A stretch of 64,000 bases of DNA, from contig NZ_JAICDG010000002.1 in assembly GCF_022751215.1 (NCBI RefSeq), forward strand, positions 744,001 to 808,000. The letters are read 5' to 3'. Shown piece after piece: positions 34,376-42,156 of the stretch. Source of the stretch: Actinomadura terrae. Its GTDB lineage: Bacteria > Actinomycetota > Actinomycetes > Streptosporangiales > Streptosporangiaceae. Numbering within the stretch: the stretch's first letter is position 1; each line of letters opens with the position of its first letter. The notes beneath the pieces were generated by a model. The model made no database searches. It was given only the letters and a program-made list of their open reading frames with translations, and was not told the origin of the DNA. The translations under genes and the position numbers were made by a program.

Positions 34376-36463
34376 ATGAACTCCCACCGCATGGGCCTGA
34401 GCGCGGGCCGGCTGCTCACACGGGTCACCGTGGCGCCGGCGCTGCTGCTGGTGGCGTGGCTGGCGGTCTCGCTGCCGCTGCTGCTGGCGGGCGCGTTCCG
34501 GCCGGGCCCGGCGATCGCCCTGTTCGTGCCGGTCGCGGGGCTGGCGCTGTGGCAGGGGCTGCGGTCCCGCCCGCGCATGGGCAGGGAGGACGACGCGGAT
34601 GTCCTGGACACTCCCGACCCGGGCGGGCTCGGCTCGGTGTCGTGGTGGACGACCGGCGCCGTCCTCGCGGTGACGGGAGCGTTCCTGGTCCTCCAGGTGG
34701 CGATGTGCTCCGAGCAGATCATCGTGCGCCGCGACCCGGCCTCGTACGTGCAGTTCGCGTCCTGGCTGACCGGGCACGGCTCGCTGCCGATCCCGCGCAT
34801 GGAGGGGGCGTTCGGCGGGGACGACCGGGCGCTGGCGTACGCGGGCCCCGCGTTCTACGAGTACCACGGCTCGATCGTCCCGCAGTTCATGGCCGGGCTG
34901 CCGATCGTGCTCGCGCTCGGCGGCTGGATCGGCGGCACGCAGGGCATGCTGCTGATGGCGCCGCTGCTCGGCGCGTGCTGCGTGCTCGCGTTCGCGGGGC
35001 TGGTCGCGCGGCTGGTCGGGCCCCGCTGGGCGCCCGCGGGCGCGCTGCTGCTCGCGCTGACGCTGCCGATGCTGTGGGCCTCGCGCTCGACGCTCAGCGA
35101 ACTGCCCGCACTCGTGCTGCTGCTCGGCGGGCTCGCGCTGCTGCACGACGTCCGGACCGAGGAGGCGCGGTCGGCGCGGGCCAAGGCGTTCCTCGCCGGG
35201 CTCGCGCTCGGGCTGGTCGTGCTCGTCCGCATCGACGGGCTGCGGGACGTGCTGCCGGTGGCGGCGTTCGCCGGGCTGCTCGTCGCGCGGGGCCGCCGCA
35301 CCGGCTACCCGCTGGCCGCCGGGCTCGCGCTCGGCGCGGGCGGCGGGCTGGTCGAGGGGTTCGTGCTGTCCCGGCCCTACCTGCGCTACCTGCACACCTC
35401 GCTCTACCCGCTGCTGGTGCTCACCGCCGCCGTGGCGGTGGCGACCGGCGCCATGGTGCTGCTCCTGCGCTGGGAGCGCACCGGGTCCCGGCTGCGCGCG
35501 TTCGCGGCGGCCGCCGGGCGCGGGCGGCTGCCGGACGCCGCCGCCGTGCTCACCGTCCTCGTGATGCTGGCGTTCGCCGTCCGGCCGCTGGTGCAGACCG
35601 TCCGGCGCGTCCCGACCAACCCCGACGACAAGCTCAACGCCTACTTCATCGAGCAGGTCCAGCGGATCAACGGCATGGCGCTGGACGGCACCCGGCAGTA
35701 CTCGGAGCTGTCGCTGTACTGGATGGTCTGGTACATCGGCGTGCCCGCGCTGCTGTTCGCCACGTTCGGCGCGGCGCTGCTGGCGCGGCGGCTGATGCGC
35801 GGCCGCTCGCCGGAATGGCTGCTGCCCTACGCGGTCATCGTCTGGACGACCGCGCAGGTGCTGCTGCGGCCCGGCATCACCCCCGACCACCCGTGGGCGT
35901 CCCGGCGGCTGCTCGGCCTCGCGATCCCCGGGCTGCTGCTGTTCACCGTGTTCACGATGGCCTGGATGGCGCGCCGGGTGCGGCGCCTCGGGTACGGGCC
36001 GCGCGTCGTCCGCCCGGTGGCGGCGGTCCTCGTGCTGCTGGCGCTGGTGCCGATCGTCATGACGTCCGGCAAGATCATGATCTCCCGCACCGACCAGCAC
36101 GAGCGCGCCGCCGTCGACGGGCTGTGCGACAGGCTCGGTCCCGGCCGCTCGGTCGTGGTCATCGAGCGCGCCACCGCCGACCGCTTCCTCCAGGTGATCC
36201 GCAGCATGTGCGGGCTGCCCGCCGCGCGGACCGTCTCGTCGGCGCGACCCGCCGACGTACGGCGCGTCATCGGCCGCGTGTACGCCGCCGGCCGGCGTCC
36301 GGTGATCATGGGGGCGGAGCCGGGCCAGGTCGCCCGGTACGGCCAGGCGACACGCGCGCTCGCGCTGTCCACCCGGCAGGACGGCCGGACGCTGACCGGC
36401 CCGCCCGGCAGCACCTGGGGCCTCACCGTCGAGGTGTGGATCGCCGAGCCGCCCCGCCCGTAA
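34376..36463 (+). CDS. Polytopic GT-C-like membrane glycosyltransferase
   Basis: About 695 residues with at least ten hydrophobic segments. The first cytosolic residues are followed by VAPALLLVAWLAVSLPLLLA. An extracytoplasmic loop near residue 118 contains RRDPASYVQFASW, whose acidic residue is in the position used for catalysis by GT39/GT83-type enzymes. Another loop holds SELSLYWMVWYIG. The last 120 residues are soluble and external. A polyprenyl-phosphate sugar synthase follows 39 bases later, which fits a donor-enzyme and acceptor-enzyme pair. Start chosen at ATG 34376, in a leaderless arrangement; the frame further upstream is antisense shadow. Specificity is unknown. Confidence 0.75.
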   Translation: MNSHRMGLSAGRLLTRVTVAPALLLVAWLAVSLPLLLAGAFRPGPAIALFVPVAGLALWQGLRSRPRMGREDDADVLDTPDPGGLGSVSWWTTGAVLAVTGAFLVLQVAMCSEQIIVRRDPASYVQFASWLTGHGSLPIPRMEGAFGGDDRALAYAGPAFYEYHGSIVPQFMAGLPIVLALGGWIGGTQGMLLMAPLLGACCVLAFAGLVARLVGPRWAPAGALLLALTLPMLWASRSTLSELPALVLLLGGLALLHDVRTEEARSARAKAFLAGLALGLVVLVRIDGLRDVLPVAAFAGLLVARGRRTGYPLAAGLALGAGGGLVEGFVLSRPYLRYLHTSLYPLLVLTAAVAVATGAMVLLLRWERTGSRLRAFAAAAGRGRLPDAAAVLTVLVMLAFAVRPLVQTVRRVPTNPDDKLNAYFIEQVQRINGMALDGTRQYSELSLYWMVWYIGVPALLFATFGAALLARRLMRGRSPEWLLPYAVIVWTTAQVLLRPGITPDHPWASRRLLGLAIPGLLLFTVFTMAWMARRVRRLGYGPRVVRPVAAVLVLLALVPIVMTSGKIMISRTDQHERAAVDGLCDRLGPGRSVVVIERATADRFLQVIRSMCGLPAARTVSSARPADVRRVIGRVYAAGRRPVIMGAEPGQVARYGQATRALALSTRQDGRTLTGPPGSTWGLTVEVWIAEPPRP

Positions 36464-36488
36464 GGCCGCCGCGCCCCGCGCGGGCGAG

Positions 36489-36494
36489 TATTCT
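36489..36494 (+). promoter_or_regulatory. -10 hexamer of probable leaderless promoter (36503 gene)
   Basis: TATTCT, 8 bases before GTG 36503, within a 39-base gap after the previous stop. It would give a separate start within the operon. Confidence 0.45.
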
Positions 36495-36502
36495 CGCCCT
36501 GC

Positions 36503-37537
36503 GTGAGTACCCAGCCCGCCATGTCAACGTCCCAGCCCGCCGCACCGACGACCGAGCAGGCCGCCATGCCGGCTGAAACGGTGACGGAACCAGCGGTGCC
36601 GGCGCCCGATCCCGCGCTCGACTTCGAGCTCGCCGACCTGCCGCCCGAGCCCGTCCACGTCACGATCGTCCTGCCCTGCTACAACGAGCAGGACCACGTG
36701 ATCGACGAGGTCGAGCGGATCACGGAGGCGATGGACGGCAGCGGAAAATCGTATGAACTCCTCGCGGTCGACGACTGCTCGACCGACGAGACGCTCGCCC
36801 GCCTCCGGGAGGCCGCGCCCCGCTTCCCGAACATGCGGATCATGGCGTTCCAGCACAACAGCGGGTCGGGCACCGTCCGGCGGATCGGGTCGCAGCAGGC
36901 CCGCGGCGAGATCGTCGTGTGGACCGACGCCGACATGTCCTACCCGAACGAGCGGATCCCCGAGCTGGTCGAGGCGCTGGACTCCGACCCCTCGATCGAC
37001 CAGGTCGTCGGCGCGCGCACCAGCGAGGAGGGCACGCACAAGGCGCTGCGCGTCCCGGCCAAGTGGTTCATCCGCAAGGTCGCCGAGCGGCTCACCAACA
37101 CCAAGATCCCCGACCTCAACTCCGGGCTGCGCGCGTTCCGCCGCGAGGTCTCGCTGCCCTACCTGCGGCTGCTGCCGCCCGGGTTCTCCTGCGTCACGAC
37201 GATCACGATCGCGTTCCTGTCGAACCAGCACCCGGTGCGGTACATGCCGATCAACTACGCCAAGCGGGCCGGGAAGTCGAAGTTCCACTTCACCAAGGAC
37301 GCCTACCGCTACATCCTCCAGGTGCTGCGGATGGTCATGTACTTCAACCCGCTCAAGGTGCTGATGCCGCTCGCGCTCTGGCTGATCGTGATCGGGCTGC
37401 TCAAGGGCGTGTTCGACATGGTCGTGCACTTCGGCTACTTCGCCAACAACACCATCATGATCTTCGTGACGGGATTGATCATCGCCTCGCTGGCGCTGCT
37501 GGCCGACCTCATCGTCCGCTCGCGCGGCGACGTCTAG
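36503..37537 (+). CDS. Polyprenyl-phosphate glycosyltransferase (DPM/GtrB-like family 2)
   Basis: A 344-residue protein. The N-terminal 50 residues are low-complexity Ala/Pro/Glu. The GT-A domain follows: VTIVLPCYNEQDHVIDEV, LLAVDDCSTDETLA, and the metal site VVWTDADMSYPNERI near residue 140. PDLNSGLRAFRRE and YAKRAGKSKFHFTKD are typical of dolichyl-phosphate mannose synthase relatives. Two C-terminal membrane helices (about 285-335) anchor it. It should load a sugar onto polyprenyl phosphate for use by the neighbouring polytopic transferase. The stop is only 4 bases before the next gene. Confidence 0.88.
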   Translation: MSTQPAMSTSQPAAPTTEQAAMPAETVTEPAVPAPDPALDFELADLPPEPVHVTIVLPCYNEQDHVIDEVERITEAMDGSGKSYELLAVDDCSTDETLARLREAAPRFPNMRIMAFQHNSGSGTVRRIGSQQARGEIVVWTDADMSYPNERIPELVEALDSDPSIDQVVGARTSEEGTHKALRVPAKWFIRKVAERLTNTKIPDLNSGLRAFRREVSLPYLRLLPPGFSCVTTITIAFLSNQHPVRYMPINYAKRAGKSKFHFTKDAYRYILQVLRMVMYFNPLKVLMPLALWLIVIGLLKGVFDMVVHFGYFANNTIMIFVTGLIIASLALLADLIVRSRGDV

Positions 37538-37541
37538 CGGT

Positions 37542-38714
37542 ATGGCCAGCGAGACGGGCAGGGCCTCGCTGCGGATCGCCGTCGTCGGCCCCGCGTTCCC
37601 GTTCAAGGGCGGCGGCGCCCACCACACGACCGAGCTGGCGCACCGGCTGTCGGCCGCCGGCCACGAGGTCGTGATCGAGTCGTGGCGCGCCCAGTACCCG
37701 GGGTTCCTGTATCCGGGGCAGCAGACGATCTCCGAGCCCGAGGGCGACCCGTTCCCGGGGACGCGGCGCCGGCTCGACTGGCGCCGTCCGGACGGCTGGT
37801 GGCGCACCGGCCGCTCGCTGCGCGACCGCGACCTGGTGGTGCTGGCGGTGCTGAGCCCCGTCCAGGTGCCGTCGTATTTGGGGATCTTGAGTGGGCTGCG
37901 GCGGAACACGCCCGTGGTGGCGCTGTGCCACAACGTGCTGCCGCATGAGCGCAAGCCGTACGACGTGCCGCTGATGAAGCGGCTGCTGCGTCGGGTGGAC
38001 GGCGTGCTCGTCCACAGCGAGGCGCAGGCCGATCTGGCGCGGGGCCTGACGAAGCGTCCCGTCCGGGTGGCGGAGATGCCCGCGCACCTTCCGGCGGCCG
38101 CCAAGGCAGCGCCGCCGGACGGGAAGGTCCGCCGCAGGCTGCTGTTCTTCGGGATCGTCCGTCCCTACAAGGGCCTGGACGTCCTGCTCCGCGCGCTCGC
38201 CGCCGGGCCGGTCTCTTGCGGGGGGACGACCCCCCGCACCCCCCGGAGCGGCCTGGACGGCGTCGCGCTGACGGTCGCGGGCGAGTTCTGGGGCGGGCTG
38301 GACGAGACCCGCGCGCTGATCGCGGAACTGGGGCTCACCGACCGCGTCGAGCTACGTCCCGGCTACGTGCCCGCCGCCGACGTGCCGGGGCTGTTCGCCG
38401 CCGCGGACGCGCTCGTTCTGCCCTACCGGACGGCGACCGCGTCGCAGAACGTGTGGATGGCGCATGAGTACGGCCTGCCGGTGATCGCCACCGACGTGGG
38501 CGGGTTCGGCGAGCAGGTCCGCGACGGGGAGGACGGCATCGTCTGCGCCCCGGACGACGTCCCCGCCCTCACCCGCGCGCTCGAACGCTTCTACGCGCCG
38601 GGGGAGCCGGAGCGGTTGCGCTCCGGCGTCCGCCCGGTCGACCACGGCCCGGTGTGGGCCGCCTATCTCGACGTACTGACCGGCGCGATCAGAGGTGCGG
38701 TTCGAGGACCTTGA
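37542..38714 (+). CDS. Family 4 (GT-B) glycosyltransferase carrying an in-frame palindromic insertion
   Basis: A 390-residue glycosyltransferase: N-terminal RIAVVGPAFPFKGGGAHHT, acceptor-side VALCHNVLPHERKPYD, and the C-terminal donor half from FFGIVRPYKGLDVLLRALAA onward, with ADALVLPYRTATASQN and WMAHEYGLPVIATDVGG. At residues 226-237, just after the first helix of the donor half, the sequence SCGGTTPRTPRSG is encoded by the 31-bp palindromic element and looks foreign to the fold. The loop is probably tolerated on the surface. It starts 4 bases after the previous stop and overlaps the convergent thioredoxin gene by 26 bases. Confidence 0.86.
   Translation: MASETGRASLRIAVVGPAFPFKGGGAHHTTELAHRLSAAGHEVVIESWRAQYPGFLYPGQQTISEPEGDPFPGTRRRLDWRRPDGWWRTGRSLRDRDLVVLAVLSPVQVPSYLGILSGLRRNTPVVALCHNVLPHERKPYDVPLMKRLLRRVDGVLVHSEAQADLARGLTKRPVRVAEMPAHLPAAAKAAPPDGKVRRRLLFFGIVRPYKGLDVLLRALAAGPVSCGGTTPRTPRSGLDGVALTVAGEFWGGLDETRALIAELGLTDRVELRPGYVPAADVPGLFAAADALVLPYRTATASQNVWMAHEYGLPVIATDVGGFGEQVRDGEDGIVCAPDDVPALTRALERFYAPGEPERLRSGVRPVDHGPVWAAYLDVLTGAIRGAVRGP
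38217..38247. repeat. 31-bp palindromic element, copy 2 (inside a coding region)
   Basis: TGCGGGGGG (38217-38225), loop ACGA, CCCCCCGCA (38230-38238), then CCCCCCGGA. The stem is 9 bp and perfect. Relative to copy 1 (11684-11714) the third stem pair is C-G instead of T-A, so pairing is conserved. The element lies in frame in the glycosyltransferase gene at codons 226-236. Confidence 0.75.
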
Positions 38715-39012
38715 GCAGCGCGCGCTTCGGCTTGGCGCCGACGATCTGCTCGACGACCTCGCCGTTCTTGTAGAGCAGCAGGGTCGGCAGGCCCATCACG
38801 CCGTACTCCTGCGGCGTCTTCGGGTTGGCGTCGTAGTCGATCTTCGCGATCCGGATCTTGCCGTCCTGCTCCTGCGCGATCTGCTCCAGGATCGGAGCGA
38901 TCATGCGGCAGGGACCGCACCAGTCGGCCCAGAAGTCGACCAGTACCGGAGTGTCGCTCTTGAGGACCTCTTCGGTGAACGTCGCGTCGGTCACGGTGAT
39001 CGGGGCCGTCAC
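38689..39012 (-). CDS. trxA: Thioredoxin
   Basis: A 107-residue cytoplasmic thioredoxin, normal in length, with the active site DFWADWCGPCRM (Cys32 and Cys35) and the cis-proline in GLPTL (Pro76). It reduces protein disulfides using thioredoxin reductase. GTG 39012 has AAGGAGGG three bases upstream and overlaps the stop of the flippase-like gene (GTGA), so the two are translationally coupled. The pairing with a membrane polysaccharide gene is unexpected. Its 3' end overlaps a converging glycosyltransferase gene by 26 bases. Whether this is the main housekeeping thioredoxin cannot be told here. Confidence 0.95.
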   Translation of the reverse strand: MTAPITVTDATFTEEVLKSDTPVLVDFWADWCGPCRMIAPILEQIAQEQDGKIRIAKIDYDANPKTPQEYGVMGLPTLLLYKNGEVVEQIVGAKPKRALLKVLEPHL

Positions 39013-40049
39013 GGTCCCTCCTTCGTTTGCGGTGTACCCCTGACAAGCGCCTCAGGGGCGGGTTCATTCCCGGGTTCGCCGGGCTGACCAGGCAGGCCAG
39101 GCTCGCCCGGCTCGGACGGTTCGGGCGACAGCGGCGCCGGGTCCCCGGGGCCCCGCCCCAGCAGCAGGGCGGCGCCCGCGTTCAGCAGGTCGGCGATCGT
39201 CAGCAGGACGCGGGAGGCGATCGCGACCACGACCGGTGCGCCCGCGGGCAGCACCGGCGTCAGCACGACGGTCAGCGCGGCCTCCCGGGCGCCGATCCCG
39301 CCGGGCGCGATGAAGACCAGGAACCCCGCGACGAACGCGAGCGCGTAGGCGCCGGTGGCGAGGAACGGCAGTCCCGCGCCGTCACCGCCCACCGCCACGC
39401 ACAGCATCCACGTGTGGACGCCGAACAGCACCCACCCGAGCACCGTCCAGCCGACGGCGCGCAGCGTCACGCCGAGGCTGACCGGCTGCTCCAGCGGCGG
39501 CCGCCGGATGAGCTTCAGCATCGTGTCGAGGCACCACGTCACGATCTTCGGGTGCAGGGCCGCGAGCATGACGGGCGCGAGCGGGAACAGCCACCAGTAC
39601 TTCTCGCGCGCGGCGGCGGAGGTCAGCGGCAGCGTCGCGGCCGCGACGGCGAGCCCGCAGGCCGTGGACGAGGCGACCGCCAGCAGCGTCGAGCCGAAGC
39701 TCCGCTCGGCGGGCACCTTGTGCTCGCGCGCCATCTCGATCTGGGTGACCAGCGCCCACACCTTGCCCGGCACGTACTTGCCGAGCTGGGAGATCGCGGA
39801 GATCCGGAACGCGGGGCGCAGCGCCAGCGGCGAGCCGAGCCCGGCGAGGAAGGTGCGCCAGCCGAGCATCCACGTGAACAGGCCCGCGAGGCCCACGGCG
39901 AGCGACCCGGCGAGCGTCGCCCAGGACATCTCCCGGAACGCCCGCGTCGTCGCGTCCCACTGGTCGACCACGCTGTAGGCGCAGAAGGCGAGCGCGAGCA
40001 GGACGAGCAGCACGCGGAGGGCCCGCATTGCGACGGCCTTCATCTTCAC
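39009..40049 (-). CDS. Flippase-like / lysylphosphatidylglycerol synthase TM-domain protein (UPF0104)
   Basis: A 346-residue protein with about eight membrane helices. Pieces such as RALRVLLVLLALAFCAYSVV, SAISQLGKYVPGKVWALV and LVFIAPGGIGAREAALTVVL are the hallmark of the AglD/MprF-N membrane family. No synthase domain is attached. Relatives are proposed to move lipids or lipid-linked sugars across the membrane, so export of a glycolipid intermediate of the polysaccharide pathway is a reasonable role. A Pro/Gly/Glu-rich cytosolic tail of about 45 residues ends the protein. It precedes and overlaps trxA. Confidence 0.85.
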   Translation of the reverse strand: MKMKAVAMRALRVLLVLLALAFCAYSVVDQWDATTRAFREMSWATLAGSLAVGLAGLFTWMLGWRTFLAGLGSPLALRPAFRISAISQLGKYVPGKVWALVTQIEMAREHKVPAERSFGSTLLAVASSTACGLAVAAATLPLTSAAAREKYWWLFPLAPVMLAALHPKIVTWCLDTMLKLIRRPPLEQPVSLGVTLRAVGWTVLGWVLFGVHTWMLCVAVGGDGAGLPFLATGAYALAFVAGFLVFIAPGGIGAREAALTVVLTPVLPAGAPVVVAIASRVLLTIADLLNAGAALLLGRGPGDPAPLSPEPSEPGEPGLPGQPGEPGNEPAPEALVRGTPQTKEGP

Positions 40050-40094
40050 CCGCCCAGGGTAGGCGAACGTGACCTCCCTGCCACGCTCTCGCCC

Positions 40095-40100
40095 TACAGT
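40095..40100 (+). promoter_or_regulatory. -10 hexamer of probable leaderless promoter (methyltransferase)
   Basis: TACAGT, exactly 8 bases before ATG 40109. No ribosome-binding site is present. Confidence 0.55.
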
Positions 40101-40108
40101 TGGATGCG

Positions 40109-40819
40109 ATGAAAATCTCGGATGTGGTCGCCTTCATGGGGCACCAGGTGCATGTGTGCCGCTACCGCGAGGCGGGGACGCTCCTGTCGTGGATGGGACG
40201 CGACCTGCGCGGTCGGCGTGTCCTCGACGTCGCCGGGGGCGACGGCTACTGGGCCGGGCAGGCCCGCCGGCGCGGCGCGGAGGCCGTCTCGATCGACCTC
40301 GCGCGCGGCAAGATGGTCTACGGCCGGACGCTCGCGAACGCGCCCGCGCTGATCGAGTGCGACGCGCTGCGGCTGCCGTTCGGCGACGCCTCGTTCGACG
40401 CGATCCTGTCGGTCTGCGCGATCGAGCACTTCGACGACGGCGGCAGATCGCTGGACGAGATGGCCCGGGTGCTCAAGCCGGGCGGTGAGATATTCATGTC
40501 CGCCGACGTGCTGAGCCGCGCCGACGCGTGGCCGAAGCTGCGCGACGCGCACAAGGCGAAGTACCACGTCCAGCACACCTACACCCACGGCAGCCTCGGG
40601 AAGCTGATGGACGAGCGGGGCCTGGACCTCGTCCGCCACTCCTACCAGTTCCGGACGGCGGCGACCGAGCGGCTCTACCTGTCGCTGTCCACCTACGGCG
40701 GCAAGGTCGGCTTCAACGCGGCCGCGCCGCTGGCCCCGCTGGTCGCGCTGGCCGACCGGTCGGCGCCGAACGAGCGCGGCAGCATCGTCCTGATCCACGC
40801 GCGCAAACGTCCCGTTTAG
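40109..40819 (+). CDS. SAM-dependent class I methyltransferase
   Basis: About 236 residues from ATG 40109 (a TTG at 40100 is in frame). Motif I is RRVLDVAGGDGYWAGQA near residue 37, with the acidic ribose-binding residue in AVSIDLARG. The post-I region is ALIECDALRLPFGDASFDAILSVCAIEHF, the typical Methyltransf_11 pattern. A C-terminal part of about 100 residues is less conserved and contains HTYTHGSLGKLMDERG. In a polysaccharide region an O-methyltransferase acting on a sugar, or a lipid-head methyltransferase, is plausible; nothing in the sequence fixes the substrate. It diverges from the flippase-like gene, 59 bases away. Confidence 0.82.
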   Translation: MKISDVVAFMGHQVHVCRYREAGTLLSWMGRDLRGRRVLDVAGGDGYWAGQARRRGAEAVSIDLARGKMVYGRTLANAPALIECDALRLPFGDASFDAILSVCAIEHFDDGGRSLDEMARVLKPGGEIFMSADVLSRADAWPKLRDAHKAKYHVQHTYTHGSLGKLMDERGLDLVRHSYQFRTAATERLYLSLSTYGGKVGFNAAAPLAPLVALADRSAPNERGSIVLIHARKRPV

Positions 40820-40907
40820 GTAAACCCGGGCGCGCGTGCCACAGGTCGCGCGAATCCGTCCCCGGCGGGGCGTAGGCTCGTCAGTAAAGAGTGATCTACG
40901 CCACTGC

Positions 40908-40932
40908 GGCCCCGGATCGCTGACCCGGGGCC
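40908..40932 (+). promoter_or_regulatory. Hairpin just upstream of a glycosyltransferase ribosome-binding site
   Basis: GGCCCCGG (40908-40915) pairs with CCGGGGCC (40925-40932). It ends 5 bases before the GGGGGAG ribosome-binding site of the gene starting at 40951, so it could modulate translation or end transcription from the methyltransferase. Confidence 0.4.
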
Positions 40933-40950
40933 GGGATGGGGGAGTGGACC

Positions 40951-42108
40951 GTGGCGCCTCGGATCCTGCTGGACACAACGGCCGTGCCCGCCGACAGGGG
41001 AGGGCTCGGCCGGTACGTCGACGGACTGCTGACGGCCCTGCACGCGCAGGGCGCCGATCTCGCCGTCGCCTGCCAGCGCGCCGACCAGGAGCGGTACGAA
41101 CGGCTCGTGCCGGGCACCCGCATCGTCTCCGGGCCGCCAGGCCTCGCGCACCGCGCGACCCGGCTGGCCTGGGAGCAGACGGGCCTGCCGCACGTCGCCG
41201 CGAGCGTCGGCGCGGACGTGCTCCACCTGCCGACCTACACGATGCCGGTGAGCGCGAGCCTGCCCACCGTCGTGACGATCCACGACGTGACGCTGTTCGC
41301 CGAGCCGGAGAAGCACGACCCGGTCCGGACGACCTACATCAAGTCCGCGACCCGCACCGCCGCGCGGCGCGCGACCCGGCTGATCGCGCCGTCCCGGGCG
41401 ACGCGCGACGAGCTGGTCCGCCTGCTCGGCGCCGACCCCGCGCACATCGACGTGGCCTACCACGGCGTCGACCACGAGGTGTTCCACCGTCCGACCGAGC
41501 CCGAGACCAAGCAGGTGTCCGACCGGCTCGGCCTGCACGGACGCCCCTACATCGCCTATCTCGGGGCGCTGGAGCCGCGCAAGAACGTCCCGAACCTGAT
41601 CCGCGGCTGGGCGCGGGCCTGCGCCGGGCTGCCCGACCCGCCCGCGCTGGTGCTGGCGGGCGGCGGCGGGTGGGACGACGCGGTCGACGCGGCGATCGCG
41701 GCGGTCCCGCCGCAGCTCCGCGTGCTGCGCCCGGGCTACCTGTCGTGGTCGTCGCTGCCGGGCTTCTTCGGCGGCGCGCTGCTGGTGGCGCTGCCGAGCC
41801 TCGGCGAGGGGTTCGGGCTGCCGGTGCTGGAGGCGATGTCGTGCGGGGCGCCCGTGCTGACGACGCGGCGCGGCCCGCTGCCGGAGGTCGGCGGCGAGGC
41901 GGTCGCCTACACGACGCCCGACCCCGACGGGATCGCGTCGGCGCTGGCCAAGCTCATCGCCGATCCGGGCCGCCGCGCGAGCCTGGCCGAGGCCGCGCAC
42001 GCCCGCTCGCACGAGTTCAGCTGGGCGGAGTCGGCCCGCGCGCACATCGCGTCCTACGGCAAGGCGGTGGAGGAGCACCGGGCGTCCCAGGGGTCGCGCA
42101 CCCACTAG
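40951..42108 (+). CDS. Family 4 (GT-B) glycosyltransferase
   Basis: About 385 residues. GTG 40951 is chosen because GGGGGAG lies six bases upstream; ATG 40936 would start inside that site. The N-terminus APRILLDTTAVPADRGGLGRY and VVTIHDVTLFAEPE, and the C-terminal ALEPRKNVPNLIRGW, LPSLGEGFGLPVLEAMSCGAPVL with PEVGGEA, are classic for the GT4 mannosyl/rhamnosyl group. It is followed 48 bases later by a GDP-mannose pyrophosphorylase gene, so GDP-mannose is the likely donor. In Mycobacterium the equivalent position is taken by a different rhamnosyltransferase (from memory). Confidence 0.87.
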   Translation: MAPRILLDTTAVPADRGGLGRYVDGLLTALHAQGADLAVACQRADQERYERLVPGTRIVSGPPGLAHRATRLAWEQTGLPHVAASVGADVLHLPTYTMPVSASLPTVVTIHDVTLFAEPEKHDPVRTTYIKSATRTAARRATRLIAPSRATRDELVRLLGADPAHIDVAYHGVDHEVFHRPTEPETKQVSDRLGLHGRPYIAYLGALEPRKNVPNLIRGWARACAGLPDPPALVLAGGGGWDDAVDAAIAAVPPQLRVLRPGYLSWSSLPGFFGGALLVALPSLGEGFGLPVLEAMSCGAPVLTTRRGPLPEVGGEAVAYTTPDPDGIASALAKLIADPGRRASLAEAAHARSHEFSWAESARAHIASYGKAVEEHRASQGSRTH

Positions 42109-42156
42109 CCTGGCTCGCGTTACAGCCGCGAGCCAGGGCTTTGAGAAGGGACCTCC

